Shown here one piece after another: positions 1 through 11,539 of a DNA stretch of 64,000 nt; position 1 is the stretch's first letter; every line of letters starts with the position of its first letter. The notes beneath the pieces are model-generated. The model was not told the DNA's origin. It worked only from the letters and a program-made list of their open reading frames with translations, and did no database searches. The position numbers were made by a program, and so were the translations under genes. The stretch spans positions 86,382,501 to 86,446,500 of the forward strand of contig CM075674.1 in the NCBI GenBank assembly GCA_037962975.1, written 5' to 3'. The stretch comes from Clitoria ternatea (Eukaryota > Streptophyta > Magnoliopsida > Fabales > Fabaceae).

Positions 1-642
1 TTCTGATACACGCTTCTGAAGAAATCCCCAAGCTGTCTAATAATTTAAACTACTCTAAATAATTCCTAAATTATAGGATAACACCATTAAAGCTTGAACT
101 TACGGAAATGGAGCAAGGGAAAATCATGAGTATCGCCAAAACTCACCTACAATGGCGAAGCTCCGAAACCTCGACCACACGATGCTGTCCATGCACAAGA
201 AACAACTCCGAACAACTCTAAAAATGTGAAATTGAAGCAATCTAAGAGTGGGTTTCAAGAAGGATTAACCATTGCTAAAATACCCCCAAAACTTTACCTT
301 GAATCCAAGAAATTAGAGCTCCTCTAAGGAATCCATGGCTGCCACGTGAAGAGAAGGGAAGTGGAGCAATGATTCTAGCTTTGATTTGATAAATTTAGAG
401 GAAGAAGATGATGGATGTGTAGGGAATTATCGTAGAAGAAGAAGAAAAAAAATGACACCACCTTCTTTGCATGCTTCAACGAGAAACAGAAACGGGAGTA
501 GTGAGAAAGAGTGAAAGATATTTTGGCATTACATCAAGGGTAAGTAAGTAACTTCACATAATTTTAATTAATCAATTATAACAATCTATTTTAATTACTG
601 ATTAACACAAAATTAACCACTAATCAAGATTATGATGTTACA
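1..642 (-). repeat. LTR fragment, chromovirus (Tekay-like) type, truncated by window edge
   Basis: The segment ends at 642 with ATGTTACA, the reverse of the TGTAACAT start used by several LTRs in this window. Its interior resembles 19780-20270: both have a run meaning 'CCATG(G/A)C(T/A)GCCACGTGAAG' followed by 'GAGGAAGAAGATGATG', in the same order and spacing. It is therefore the start of an LTR of the same family on the minus strand, with the rest lying outside the window. No coding sequence is seen. Confidence 0.6.
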
Positions 643-2671
643 AATTGTAGATAATTGTGTTTTTTTATAAATTGTTAGGGTTTAAATCATGTCAAATATA
701 TAGAGAAAAGTTTAGATCAAATTTACTTTGATGATCTATAAATTTTAAAGGTATTAGTTTTCAACTTTTCGTGAAAAACTTTTGAGTTCACTTATAAAAT
801 TTTATGGTGATATAAAAAAAATTTCCCTAATGATAATTTATAATTGTATAATGGTGGTGTTTTTTTATATAGTATTTTGAATTAACCATAACTTATCATA
901 ATTTAAATATTGTATTAAACATTTTTTAAAGCCATTATTTGTTTACATGAAATTGGGGAAAATGTAGTATATAGATAGTTTGGATGAACTTACGTGAGGA
1001 GAGAATTTACAGTATGTATGTTTAAATGTAGTACTCTCAAATGGTAATCCTTTAATCTCATTTATTCAATGCAATTTAAAAATTATGCACATAAATTTAT
1101 AGCCATATGATTTATTTACTTGATTGGCAACAAACTACGCAACAAACAAATTAGTGCTTAATTTTTTTAAGATAAAACAAAGTTAGTAATTAATTCTTAG
1201 TCTTGTCAAAATTAATTAGTGTTGGATTGAAATTCCTTTAAACGAAAAATGAATTGATTTTGAAATATTTAAAATGTGTTTACATGGATTTTTATGAAAT
1301 TGATAAGAAGAAAAATATCTATTTATTAAAAAGGTTAAAAAAACACTTTTAATAAATGAAAAAAATTGTGAATACTATTCAAATGAGAAAGTATGATGGT
1401 TAAGGATAATACATCGCTCATGATCCTGCATCAATAATTATTAGATAATATAAAAATTAATAAAAATTTACACGAAGAGAAAATATAATATTATATTAAT
1501 TAACATATCATATAATTAAATAGAATAATTAGTGTAGGTAATATTTTTCTATTTAAATAGGTTATAAGATTAAAATTGGACCCATAAAAAAAATCCACTC
1601 TCCACTGTCAAGGAAATGGGAGGAGAATAAGTTATAATTTTTAACTTTTTATGGTTTAGAATATTGGAAAATTAAATTAATAGTTTGATAAAATAAAATA
1701 ATAAATACTAGATAATTTTGTATTAATACAATAATACACAAAATCTTATTTTAAATAAACTTACGTTTCAATTATTTTAAAAAAACTTATATGTATCATT
1801 TATTTATGTTATTGTATTCTTATAATTTCGATCTAATATTTTTATTTATTTTCTCATTTCTATCTAGCTAAATATCATATATTTTGTATTCTATCTACCT
1901 AAATTTGAAAAAGTTAATTAGTGCATGGGAGAGCTCGCAAAAATAGCTCATAATTGTCGTAAGCTATTTAGCTTATTACAATAATTTTTTTAAACTTATG
2001 TAAATAATTTTTAGCTTAATATACTCAACCAGTAGAAAATCCCATTTAAAAAATCCATATAGTACAATGACTATTTTTAATTTAGGTAATATAGAGTAAC
2101 TCTAGATTTCTCCTTCCCTTCAACCAAGTCCGGCCTAGAAGTATTAAGTGGGAATAAGTTAAATTGTTAATCAGGAGTTATTTAAAGTCTATATAATTAG
2201 GTCTTTCATATCAAAAGGATAACTTAGACATTTTAAAAAGTTTATGCAAATAAGTAGGTCATGCTGCAAGTTTTATAAACAGTTTTTAAAGCAGTAATTA
2301 TAACAAAAATAAAATATATAATATAATAATTATAAATTTATATGTTTTTACTCATTTAAAATTTATAAGATTTTATTTATATAATTTTATTCAAAATCAG
2401 ATGTATTTGACTTGTTTATGTTGATAAGTCTGAGTAAGCTCGTTAGTTTATTTAGATTGATAGACTTTTTAGCTTTTTGTAAGTCTTATTATAAATAAGC
2501 TAATTAATAAGTTTTTAAACAAGTTAGGTTAAATCTATAAAAATGAGTCTTTAATAAGCTTTCATGCTAGGCTAGACTTAAGGCCATGCCAATTTGAAAC
2601 AGTACTTGAAGTAATATTTTTAGATTTCAATTATTAGCCAAAATTTATTTTTAATTTATTTCTCTTTCATT
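643..2671. other. AT-rich intergenic DNA, no gene seen
   Basis: There is no credible reading frame, RNA gene or transposon end. About 2130-2590 is a loose repeat built on AAGTCT, AAGCT and TTTAGGT words. It resembles 26150-26420 and looks like an old, unclassifiable transposon remnant. Confidence 0.5.
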
Positions 2672-2699
2672 CACTAGTGCAAAAATTGGATATAACAAC
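2672..2699 (+). repeat. CACTA left terminal inverted repeat
   Basis: It reads CACTAGTGCAAAAATTGGAT and continues ATAACAACGG. The reverse complement of the right end reads CACTAGTGGAAAAAATGGAT and continues ATAATCACGG. The arms match over about 28 bp with a few mismatches or one-base gaps. Confidence 0.9.
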
Positions 2700-3240
2700 G
2701 GGATATATTCACGGTATAAGTGGATCAGTGATAAAAACATAGGCGGTGGCATTTTTGAAATTATAAGGTGAACGATATTATCAGCGAAAACTATATATCC
2801 ACGATTCACCTCATAACCGTGATCGTACCTATCAATATATATTCACGGTTGAGGAGTCAACCGTGGAAATATAGTACCTGAAATATATATCCACAGTTGT
2901 GAGAACAACCGTGACTATATATTCATGGTATGATGACAGTTATGATGTGAACCTTGGATATATATTGATGTCTATAATCACGGTTATATTTACAACCGTG
3001 GATATATAGTTCAGGTTTTAGGGTTTAATCACTTGGTACTATATGTCTACGGTTGTTTCTATAACTGTGATTATAGATTTATTATTTATCCACGGTTGGG
3101 ATCATAACCGTGGTTATATAGTTAACATTTATCCATGGTTTTTTGTTCAACCGTGAATATATGTGTAATATATTCACGGTTTTTTGTTCAACCGTGAATA
3201 TATGTGTAATATATTCACGGTTTCAAGGGAAACCGTGAAT
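2700..3240. repeat. CACTA left subterminal hairpin repeats
   Basis: A dense array of TATATTCACGGTT words alternates with the reverse complement AACCGTGAATATA, usually separated by 4-12 bases, so each pair can fold into a short hairpin. Two near-identical tandem units lie at about 3160-3235. In En/Spm, subterminal repeats bind the element's small DNA-binding protein; the same role is inferred here. Confidence 0.85.
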
Positions 3241-4402
3241 ATACATCCTTCTGAAACTTCAAAAGTCGCGCCTTTCACTCTTTTTTCACTTTCTCCTTAC
3301 TTTCGCGCTGGTTATCGTCTTCTTCCTCGTCCTCCTCTTTGCTGGTCGAAGGCTTCTGGGTTCCCTTCCTTCTTCTTTCGTGTGCCCTTCTTCTTCTTCG
3401 TTCACCATTGTCAGGTAAGTGCTTCGTTGCCCTTCTTCTTTCGCTCACAGAGAAAGCTTCGTTGTCTGTGAGTTTATGTTTTTATATTCGATGTGAACTC
3501 TGTCTCTGCTATTTTGACATTGCCTGTGACACTGTGTGTGTAACAATGTTGTATGCCTGTGACATTGTCTCTGTTAAAGCTTGTATCTGTGTCTCTGTTC
3601 CTTTTACACTTGCTGGTAATATTTTTGGGTCACTTTTATTTTTGTGTAATGAAGGTTGGATTAAAGATTGGTGTTGGTTGCTGAGGTAGACATTCAATTT
3701 TTATTAGACATTCAATTTTTATTAGACATTTAATTTTTATTGGTGTTGGATGAGGGACTTGTTGAAAAAGTTGAGGTGTATAAGTTGATTTTGTGTCAGT
3801 TTCATAATCAGTTGGGGAAACATAGTTGTAAAAATGGAGATTGCAGATGTACTTGATATATTTTGATGGGATGTTGGCTGCATAGGCAGATTTATAGGGA
3901 CTATATTGGTCTGGTTCTATGTTGGTTACTGATATTCTAAGAGCTGTGATGCATGAGATAAATTAAAATGTGAATAGAGATGGGATGCTAAATTACTAAT
4001 GGATATACTTGCTGAAATTTGGTGAACTATGAAGCATAAGGTGAATCATAATATTAATAGAGAATAAATGCTAAATTATTAATAGATTATGGATGAGTTA
4101 GGGGTTGAGTCGGACATATATAATTAAACCAAATTCCTAAACAACGCTTGTTTCGCCCAGGAACACAACCGACTGAAAAATCACAGAAACAACCAATTGA
4201 ATACAGAATTCTAATACGTCATGCATGCACCATGCTTGACCCGATTTCTTTATTAGAGTTTAGCAACAACATCAAGTATCAACCTTGTGTGCAAGCTCAA
4301 CCTTCATTTACTTTTATTGTTGTTGTTGTTGGTTGCTCGTATATAATATTATTTCTGTCTATTGTATGTATGTGGTTTTGTAATCTTACAAACTCGTAGG
4401 CT

Positions 4403-4430
4403 CATACTAGTTAACTAGTTAACTAGTATG
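4403..4430. repeat. Perfect 28-bp palindrome in CACTA leader
   Basis: The sequence is CATACTAGTTAACT followed by its exact reverse complement, with no spacer. It consists of overlapping ACTAGT and GTTAAC steps. Confidence 0.9.
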
Positions 4431-4550
4431 GAAGTTGTTGTGCATATGAGTGAACCGTAGTTCTCCGTTTGAGATTCGATACAAATGGTCATTAAATTAA
4501 TTAATGTCATCGTTTGTGTTGAATCTTGAATTGTCCGTTTGGACAGTTTG

Positions 4551-4803
4551 GGATGAACAATTATTTTTTATACGTCATTGTTAGTATGTACAAGTTAGGA
4601 GTTATTTTAAAATTTGATAAACTTTCAGTAACTTGCATTTTGTGTTGTTCTCTGGGTGCATATTTGGTTGTGGTTGAATTTGATTTGACCACTCTCATTT
4701 TGTGTACTTTGAGACCAATGCGAAATACTGCCGAAATTTCATCAAATTTTAAAATAACTCCTAACCTGTATATATGAATGACGTATAAAAACAATTATCA
4801 TCC
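4551..4803. repeat. Long imperfect inverted repeat (hairpin) upstream of transposase
   Basis: The left arm, about 4551-4628, contains TTAGGAGTTATTTTAAAATT. The right arm, about 4728-4803, contains the reverse complement AATTTTAAAATAACTCCTAA. The match extends outward through TATACGTCATT and ATAATT(G/A) words to GGATGA/TCATCC. The loop is about 100 bases. Small open frames here on opposite strands are mirror images of each other and are not genes. Confidence 0.8.
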
Positions 4804-4873
4804 TGAATGGGTATAGGACCACCACCTTTGAAGAAAAAGTGAGGTTGATCATAGCACCTTGTAAACAGTTGGC

Positions 4874-7800
4874 ATGGATCGGAGTTGGATAACTGCATCA
4901 CGCCTAAGTCTAGAGTACGAGGGGGGAGTTGAATCATTTATAGAATTCGTAGCGAGGAATGTAGTGGAGGTGAATGGAAAGTATTTTTGCCCTTGTGTTA
5001 AATGCTTGAACCTGCGTTGGGTAGACTTGGAAGAGGTGCAAGAACATCTACTGTGTGACAGTTTTCTGCGTAGTTATACGTGTTGGATATGGCATGGTGA
5101 AGATGTGGTGGTGCCAAGTAACAGCTCTCAAACTGAAAATTGAAGCTCGATGCATGACACCGATGTCGACATGGATGACCGACTCGAGGATATGATCCGT
5201 GATGTGGGGGTAGAAGGTTTTAAGAAAGCTCATGTATATACGACTCTGTGTGAGGACTCTGAGCAGCCGTTGTATCCAAACTACGCCAATTTCACGAGGT
5301 TATCAGCAGTTTTGTGATTGTTTAATTTGAAGGCCATAAACAGGTGGACGGATAAAAGTTTCACTGACTTACTGAAGTTGAAAGAAATGCTCCCAGCTGG
5401 AAACACCTTGCCGAATCGTAACTATGAGGCCAAAAAGGTGTTGTGTCCTATGGGTTTGGAGTATGAGAAAATACATGCATGCCCAAATGATTGTGTATTA
5501 TTCCAGGGTGAGTTAGAAATGCTGCATCGATGTCCTAGGTGTGGGGTGTCATGGTATAAGAAGAAAGAGGCGGATTCTGATGAGGTATGCGCTAAAGGGT
5601 CTCCTGCAAAGGTGTTGTGGTATCTACCTATAGTTCCAAGACTAAAGCGTCTGTTTGCCAATGCAGATGATGCAAAACTTATGAGATGGCATGCTGATGA
5701 GAGGGTTGTTGATGGACTACTTAGGCATCCGGCCGATGGATCGCAATGGAAGAAAATAGATACGATTTTTCCGGAATTTTCCCATGAACCAAGAAATGTT
5801 AGGCTTGCACTAGCCACAGATGGCATGAACCTATTTGGGAACCTGAGCACAAACCATAGTTCCTGTTTTGTTGTTTGTTTACAACTTGCCGCCATGGTTG
5901 TGCATGAAGCAAAAATATGTGATGTTATCAATGATGATTTCTGGTCCACGACAACCGGGGAACGACATTGATGTATATTTAACTCCATTGGTTGAAGACC
6001 TCAAAAGGTTGTGGGAAGACGGGGTTGAAGTGTTTGATGGGTTTACCGGGCAATCATTCAAATTGCGTGCCATGCTATTTTGCACGATCAATGACTTTCC
6101 AGCGTATGGTAACTTATCCGGGTACAGCGTGAAGGGTCATAAAGCTTGTCCAGTATGTGAGGAGGGGACTAGTTCTGTGCGGTTGCATCATGGTAGGAAA
6201 AATGTTTATCTTCAACATCGAAGGTTTCTTAAAGCGAATCATCCGTTTCGGAGGTTGAAGAAGTCGTTTAACGGTGCCCAAGATTTTAAAATGACTCCTC
6301 CACCACTATCTGGTCGCCAGGCATATGAAAAGATGAAAGACGTCAACGTGCAATTTGGTAAGTGTGAAAAACAGCACCCGACACAAAACAACTGGAAGAA
6401 AAGGTCAGTGTTTTTTGACCTGCCATATTGGAGGGAGCTTGATGTAAGACACTGCATTGATGTAATGCATGTGGAGAAGAATGTGTGCGACAGTTTAGTT
6501 GGTACACTCTTAAACATACCCGGGAAGACTAAGGATGGCCTAAACTCGCGTATGGACTTAGAGTTGATGGGTATACGTCAGGATTTGCATCCACAATCAA
6601 AGGGAAAAAGAACATATTTGCCTCCAGCATGTCATACGTTATCCAGAAAAGAAAAGCGAAGTCTGTGTGAATCGTTACGAAGTGTGAAAGTTCCGTCTGG
6701 TTATGGCTCCAACATCAACTCTTGTGTTTCCATGAAAGATTTGAAGTTACCTGGGTTGAAGTCTCACGATTGTCACATGTTGATGCAGCAGTTTCTGCCT
6801 ATCGCCATTCGTGACATTCTTCCTAAAAATGTGAGAAATGTCATAACAAGGTTGTGTATGTTTTTCAATGCCATATGTTGCAAGGTAATCGTGCCCGGCG
6901 AATTGGATGTGTTGGAACAGGAAGCATCACTTATATTATGTCAGCTTGAAATGTATTTCCCGCCCTCTTTTTTTGACATAATGGTCCACTTAATCATCCA
7001 TTTGGTGAGAGAGGTCCGTTGGTGTGGTCCAGCGTTCTTACGGTGGATGTATCCCGTTGAGCGATATATGAAGATATTGAAAGGGTATATGAAGAACCAA
7101 CGTCGTCCCGAAGCTTCAATTGTGGAAAGATATATTGCAGAGGAAGCAATTGAGTTTTGCACTGAATACATGTCACATGCTGCAAGCATTGGTATTCCAA
7201 CGACTCGTCATGAAGGGAGATTGGATGGGAAAGGAACGATTGGAAAAAAAATGAAGAGCATGCCACGTGCTGATGTCCTTCAGGCACACTTGTATATTTT
7301 AAACAACACGGACGACGTGCAACCGTATCTAGCCACACACAAAGAGCTAGTCAAGAAAACCAACCCTAAAATGACTGAAAAGTGGTTGTTGAATGAACAC
7401 AACAAGAGTTTCATGCAGTGGTTCCAAAAGACCGTCCTGAAAGATGCATCTGCATCCTCGACATTACATCGACTAGCACAGGGCCCGAACTTTGATGTCC
7501 TCACCTTTTATGGGTATGACATAAACAACTATTCGTTTTATATAAGGACACAGGATGAAAAGAGTACAAATCAAAATAGTGGAGTGATGGTTGTGGCTCA
7601 GTCAATGTATTTTTCAACTTCAAAGGACAACAACCCTGTGATGGCCGAGTCATGCTACTTTGGTGTGATTGAAGATATATGGGAAGTTGATTACGGTTCC
7701 TTCACCGTTCTTGTATTTAAATGCAAATGGGTTGACAATAAGAACGATGTCAAAACTGATGATTTAGGAGTTACGTTGGTGGACCTCAACAAGATAGGGC

Positions 7801-8045
7801 ATAAGGACGAACCATTCATAATGGCAACGCAGGTGAGGCAAGTTTTTTATGTTGCTGGCCCAACTGACAAACAATGGTCAATTGTTATCCAAGGTAGACA
7901 CATTGGAGACCCCAATCTTGATATTGTAGAAATTCCATCAACTACAACACGTATTCCAACATCTATCGTGGAACATGACATAGATGATGTAGTTGCCAGT
8001 CGTCATGACCACCATGAAGGCTTGTGGGAAAATATTTCATCTTAA
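4874..8045 (+). pseudogene. TNPD-type CACTA transposase (tnp2), broken
   Basis: This would be the main transposase that cuts the CACTA ends. The ATG at 4874 opens a transposase-associated N-terminal domain (MDRSW start, CPCVKC zinc-binding pattern at about residue 37). The tnp2 domain follows (GLEYEKIHACPNDC, HRCPRCGVSWY, LALATDGMNLFGNLST, ISGPRQPGNDIDVYL, HVEKNVCDSLVGTLL). After it come DUF4218 (EMYFPPSFFDIMVHL, ERYMKILKGYMKN) and DUF4216 (GVIEDIWEVDYGSF) near the C-terminus, ending at a TAA at 8043-8045. Three lesions are visible: TGA at 5141-5143, TGA at 5315-5317 in the same frame, and a one-base loss near 5860-5870 that shifts the frame inside tnp2. The downstream part (5868-8045) is open for 725 codons. 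Family assignment is secure; loss of function is inferred from the lesions. Confidence 0.93.
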
Positions 8046-8160
8046 TAGGGTATTATTCTTGTTAATGATTCATTGAATTACATGTTATATTAGTTATTCG
8101 TTGTTTTAAATGTTATATTAAATATTTGACAGTTTTGTTTCCTTGTTTGGACAGATACTC

Positions 8161-11100
8161 ATGGCTGACCAGGATGGACGATCCAGGTCTGACTCACAGG
8201 CCAGTGGTTCTTCTGCTCGGAAGAGCAGAGGTGTTACCCGGATGCCAGACGTTGCACTTAGGCGTCACCGGGGAGAGAGGCTACTTGTTGACATGGATGT
8301 CAACACCGGTAGATTTAGTGGACCGAATGCCATGAAGTTTAGCAGTTATTTGGGGGTTGTGGCTCGGTCGAAGGTGTCCATCATTATCCCCGACTGGGAT
8401 AATGTCGAGGAGGTGGTGAAGAACTATCTATGGAGTGATGTTCTGGTAACTTAGATATTATTTAAGTTTTATTTTAGTGTATTATTTCATGTAACTCTTA
8501 ATAAGGACTCCTTTATGGACTAACTCCTTTCATGTAGGATTCTTTTGACATACCATCTTCTGACATAGTGAGGAGGAAGGTCCTCGATATTATGGCTGAG
8601 CGATGGAGGTCGTTCAAATCCATACTCACCACGAGGTATATTGAACTTTAAATTCTTAATCAACGCTTCACCAAATTATACCAATTCTTAGTTTAAATAT
8701 ACCTGAATTGTAGGTATGTATTCGGGAACGACCAAGGAAAGTTCCCTGGAGAGAAATATCTATTCATCGATCAGGAGACCTGGGATGCTTTTGTTGCATC
8801 TAGACATTCTGTCGAGTTTCAGGTACATTGGTTTTTAGATGATTAAATTATGTATAATTTAAACGGCTAACTCTAAATATTTTTTTTCTTGTTGTAGGAG
8901 ACCAGAAAGAAAGCCAAGGAGACTAGGAAGCTAAATAACTGCCCACACATACTGTCACGTGGGGGTTATCGTAGGTTGGAGGAGCGGCTGGCACAGGAGA
9001 GGCTGAGTCAGTGTCAGACTAACACTGGTATTGTGGATCCCCTTTCCCCACCTACACGCCACGACAAATGGAAGCGGGCTAGGATCAAGAAGAGTGGGGA
9101 ATACACTTCCTCACAAGCTCAGGAGGTTGCCTCACGGATATTAAGTATTCCCCTTTGTATCAGTGTCTGTTTTTTGGTTTACGTGAAAGAAGTGAATACT
9201 AACTTGTTTGGTTTTAGGATTCCTTGGTTGAGCAATCAACCCAAGGGTCTTTCGTAGCCCATGGACGGGAGGATATTTTGACTACCGCCATCGGCAGGCC
9301 AGAGCACCCAGGAAGAGTGCGTGCTGTTGGTCGAGGTGTAGGTAAGTGGTAAATAATTCTATGCTTTCATTTTGTTATCTGTTAAACAATTATGGGCTAA
9401 TCATTCACATTTCACAGGCCTCCGCTCCTATTACGGTGCTCCCGATCTTGCCCCCTCCCTTGAGAAAATGGTGGAGCAGAAGGTGGCTGATGTGAAAGCT
9501 GAGTACCAGCAGGAGATATCTAGGCTCCACCAGGAGATGGCCCGATTCAGGCAGGAGATGAAGGCCTCACTCAGCCACCACCAGGAGATTACTGCACCAG
9601 CTAGCGACCCACAGGTTAGATTCTTTATTTAATTTCCTCGGTTTTATTGTTTATAATCACTTTATTTCATTGTTGAATAACTTCTGCTTGATGTGTAAAT
9701 ATGTAGATACGGAAGGTTAGCACTAAGGGGTCGTGCGCTGCGGCTGACCCTGACGATGATGGGGTCGAGCCACCAGACACCCGTCAATATGACCTGTTCG
9801 TTGACGGGTCGGAGGAGCCAGTTGCCACTGGTATGGTGTACAACTTAGGCCCTGTGGTTCACCATCAGACATTACCTGATGGTATGTCCAGGGTCTCTGT
9901 TGTACTCGTCCTTGAGGAGGATGTTGCTGTGCCAGTGGCAACTCCGGAGGTGAAGACCGTCGGTCAGGCGGTGGGCCACTTTCTGATGTGGCCCAACAGA
10001 CTTCTGGTGATTGCCCCTAGACAGGTAAAAACCCTAAACACTAACTAATTTTGTTATATTGTCAATTATGGTACAAAATGTGATGGTTGTCAATTGTTCA
10101 ACAGGAACAGACATTAGAGAAGCCAGACCCGGCCAAGGATCCTATCCGGATGCTATGGCGCATCAGGTATGAGCAAGGAGAGGACACTGTTCAGGTCCCA
10201 TGGCAGCCACTAGTGTTCGGCCGTCCAAGTGATTTTCCACTTTACGTTACACATTCCGACATGTGTGACATTATTTCGGGGACGTCGATGCTGAACACCT
10301 CCATCATTCAGTTGTGGGAGCTGTAAGTATATCATTTTTTGTCCAATTTTTTCATTATACAAGTTATTTGTCGCTAACCATGTCTTAACTTGTTTAGGTT
10401 TCTGGCAAAACTCTGTGTGGACTTGGGTTTCCAAGGAACTTATAGTTTCTTAGAGCCCTCTCTCATACAGAAGCAAGGAAACACCCCGCAGGACACCCAG
10501 ACATACATCCAGAATTGAATGTTTGAGTCTGGGAAGCCTGTATACATGGGCCCCTATCATAAAGGGTAATATTCTATTCCATAATTATTGTCATGAATTT
10601 TTGCATTTTGAAGTCTCACTTATCACTGGTAACTGCAGCGCTCACTGGACGCTTGTGGTGATCTGTCAGAAGGACTATCTTGCTCTGTACTTTGATACTT
10701 TGCATCAGACAATTCCACAAGACTTGAAAGATATAGTAGACCAGTAAGTTAATCCCTAAAAAATAAGTACAAATTCGATTACATCATTTTTAGAACTATA
10801 CGATTCTAACTTATCTTGTGTTTTGTTTGACGTAGGGCGGTGGTTGGATACAATCTACTGACTGGAAACAAGTCCAACAGAAGAAAAGTTGCATGGGTGC
10901 ACCTAAAAGTAAGTCAATCGTATTCATTCAAATCTTCAATACATATTTTTTAAGTTGCGAATTCACTTATTCTATACTATATGTCCATTGTAGTCTTACA
11001 GGCAGAAGGGTACCTACGAGTGTGGCTATTTTGTCATGCACACTATGCTGACCATTGTCCAGCAACATTTAGTAGATGGATAGACAGATGTAAGTCTCAT

Positions 11101-11278
11101 CATTTGGACTACTTTTCTACCAATTTCATCAATTTCATGTAATAAATAAAGCTTTTGTTCTAATTGTTTTGTGTATTGTTTGCAGTACTTTAAAGACCGG
11201 TCATATTTCACAAAGGCACTTGTAGATGATGTTAGAAAGAAATGGGCCTCACACTTCATTGAAGTTAGGCAAAGCTAG
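8161..11278 (+). pseudogene. CACTA second gene: transposase-24-like plus coiled coil plus Ulp1-like cysteine protease domain, broken
   Basis: Thirteen exons read through splice consensus and phase: 8161-8445, 8538-8635, 8714-8822, 8898-about 9140, 9218-9341, 9418-9614, 9707-10024, 10105-10322, 10398-10565, 10639-10743, 10836-10908, 10994-11089, 11186-11278. The first part resembles Ptta/En/Spm plant transposase (transposase_24). Exon 6 is heptad-like and Glu/Gln-rich, probably a coiled coil. Exon 7 resembles a domain common in these transposon proteins. Exons 10-13 resemble a C48 (Ulp1/SUMO) protease: HW in GAHWTLVVI, Asp in LYFDTLH, and Gln plus Cys in RQKGTYECGYF, so the His-Asp-Cys set is kept. 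Lesions: the exon 4 donor seems lost (TT at 9141-9142 where GT is expected), TGA at 10516 and TAG at 11081. SUMO-protease activity is inferred only. Confidence 0.85.
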
Positions 11279-11539
11279 ATATAGGATCTTTATTCTTTTA
11301 TATATGTATCTAGTAGGATTTAGGGTATACTTTTATTAGATTACATTCAACTTAATTGTATATACTTTCATTTTTTAGGTTGTTATGAATTGATATAGAA
11401 AATAAATTGTTATATACATACCATTCTTTTTATATAGTGTTGCTGGATATGGTGGGATACTGTATACTGTACTGGTTGTCTGAATGCAGGTTTGGGAAAC
11501 GATAAAACAGAAACCATATTAAAAAAAAAAAAAACTCAG

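Larger units (their letters stand above)
3241..4873 (+). promoter_or_regulatory. CACTA leader: presumed promoter, untranslated exon and intron
   Basis: No long open frame is seen. A pyrimidine-rich stretch at 3260-3415 ends in CAG|GTAAGT at 3411-3419, a perfect plant splice donor. This suggests an untranslated first exon spliced to the transposase start near 4874. Within the leader lie a perfect 28-bp palindrome (4403-4430) and a long imperfect inverted repeat (4551-4803). The motif TTGTCCGTTTGGACAGTTTG just before the hairpin is itself palindromic in its core. Transcript structure is inferred only. Confidence 0.5.

Noticed and set aside
3160..3240. Regularly spaced palindromic repeats resembling a CRISPR array
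   Set aside because: They are CACTA subterminal repeats in a plant transposon; the spacing and context do not fit CRISPR.
4526..4794. Two overlapping frames of about 80 codons on opposite strands sharing LGVILKFD
   Set aside because: They mirror each other because they cover the two arms of an inverted repeat.
5422..5988. Minus-strand frame of 188 codons
   Set aside because: It lies opposite the tnp2 transposase, whose plus-strand family motifs are clear.
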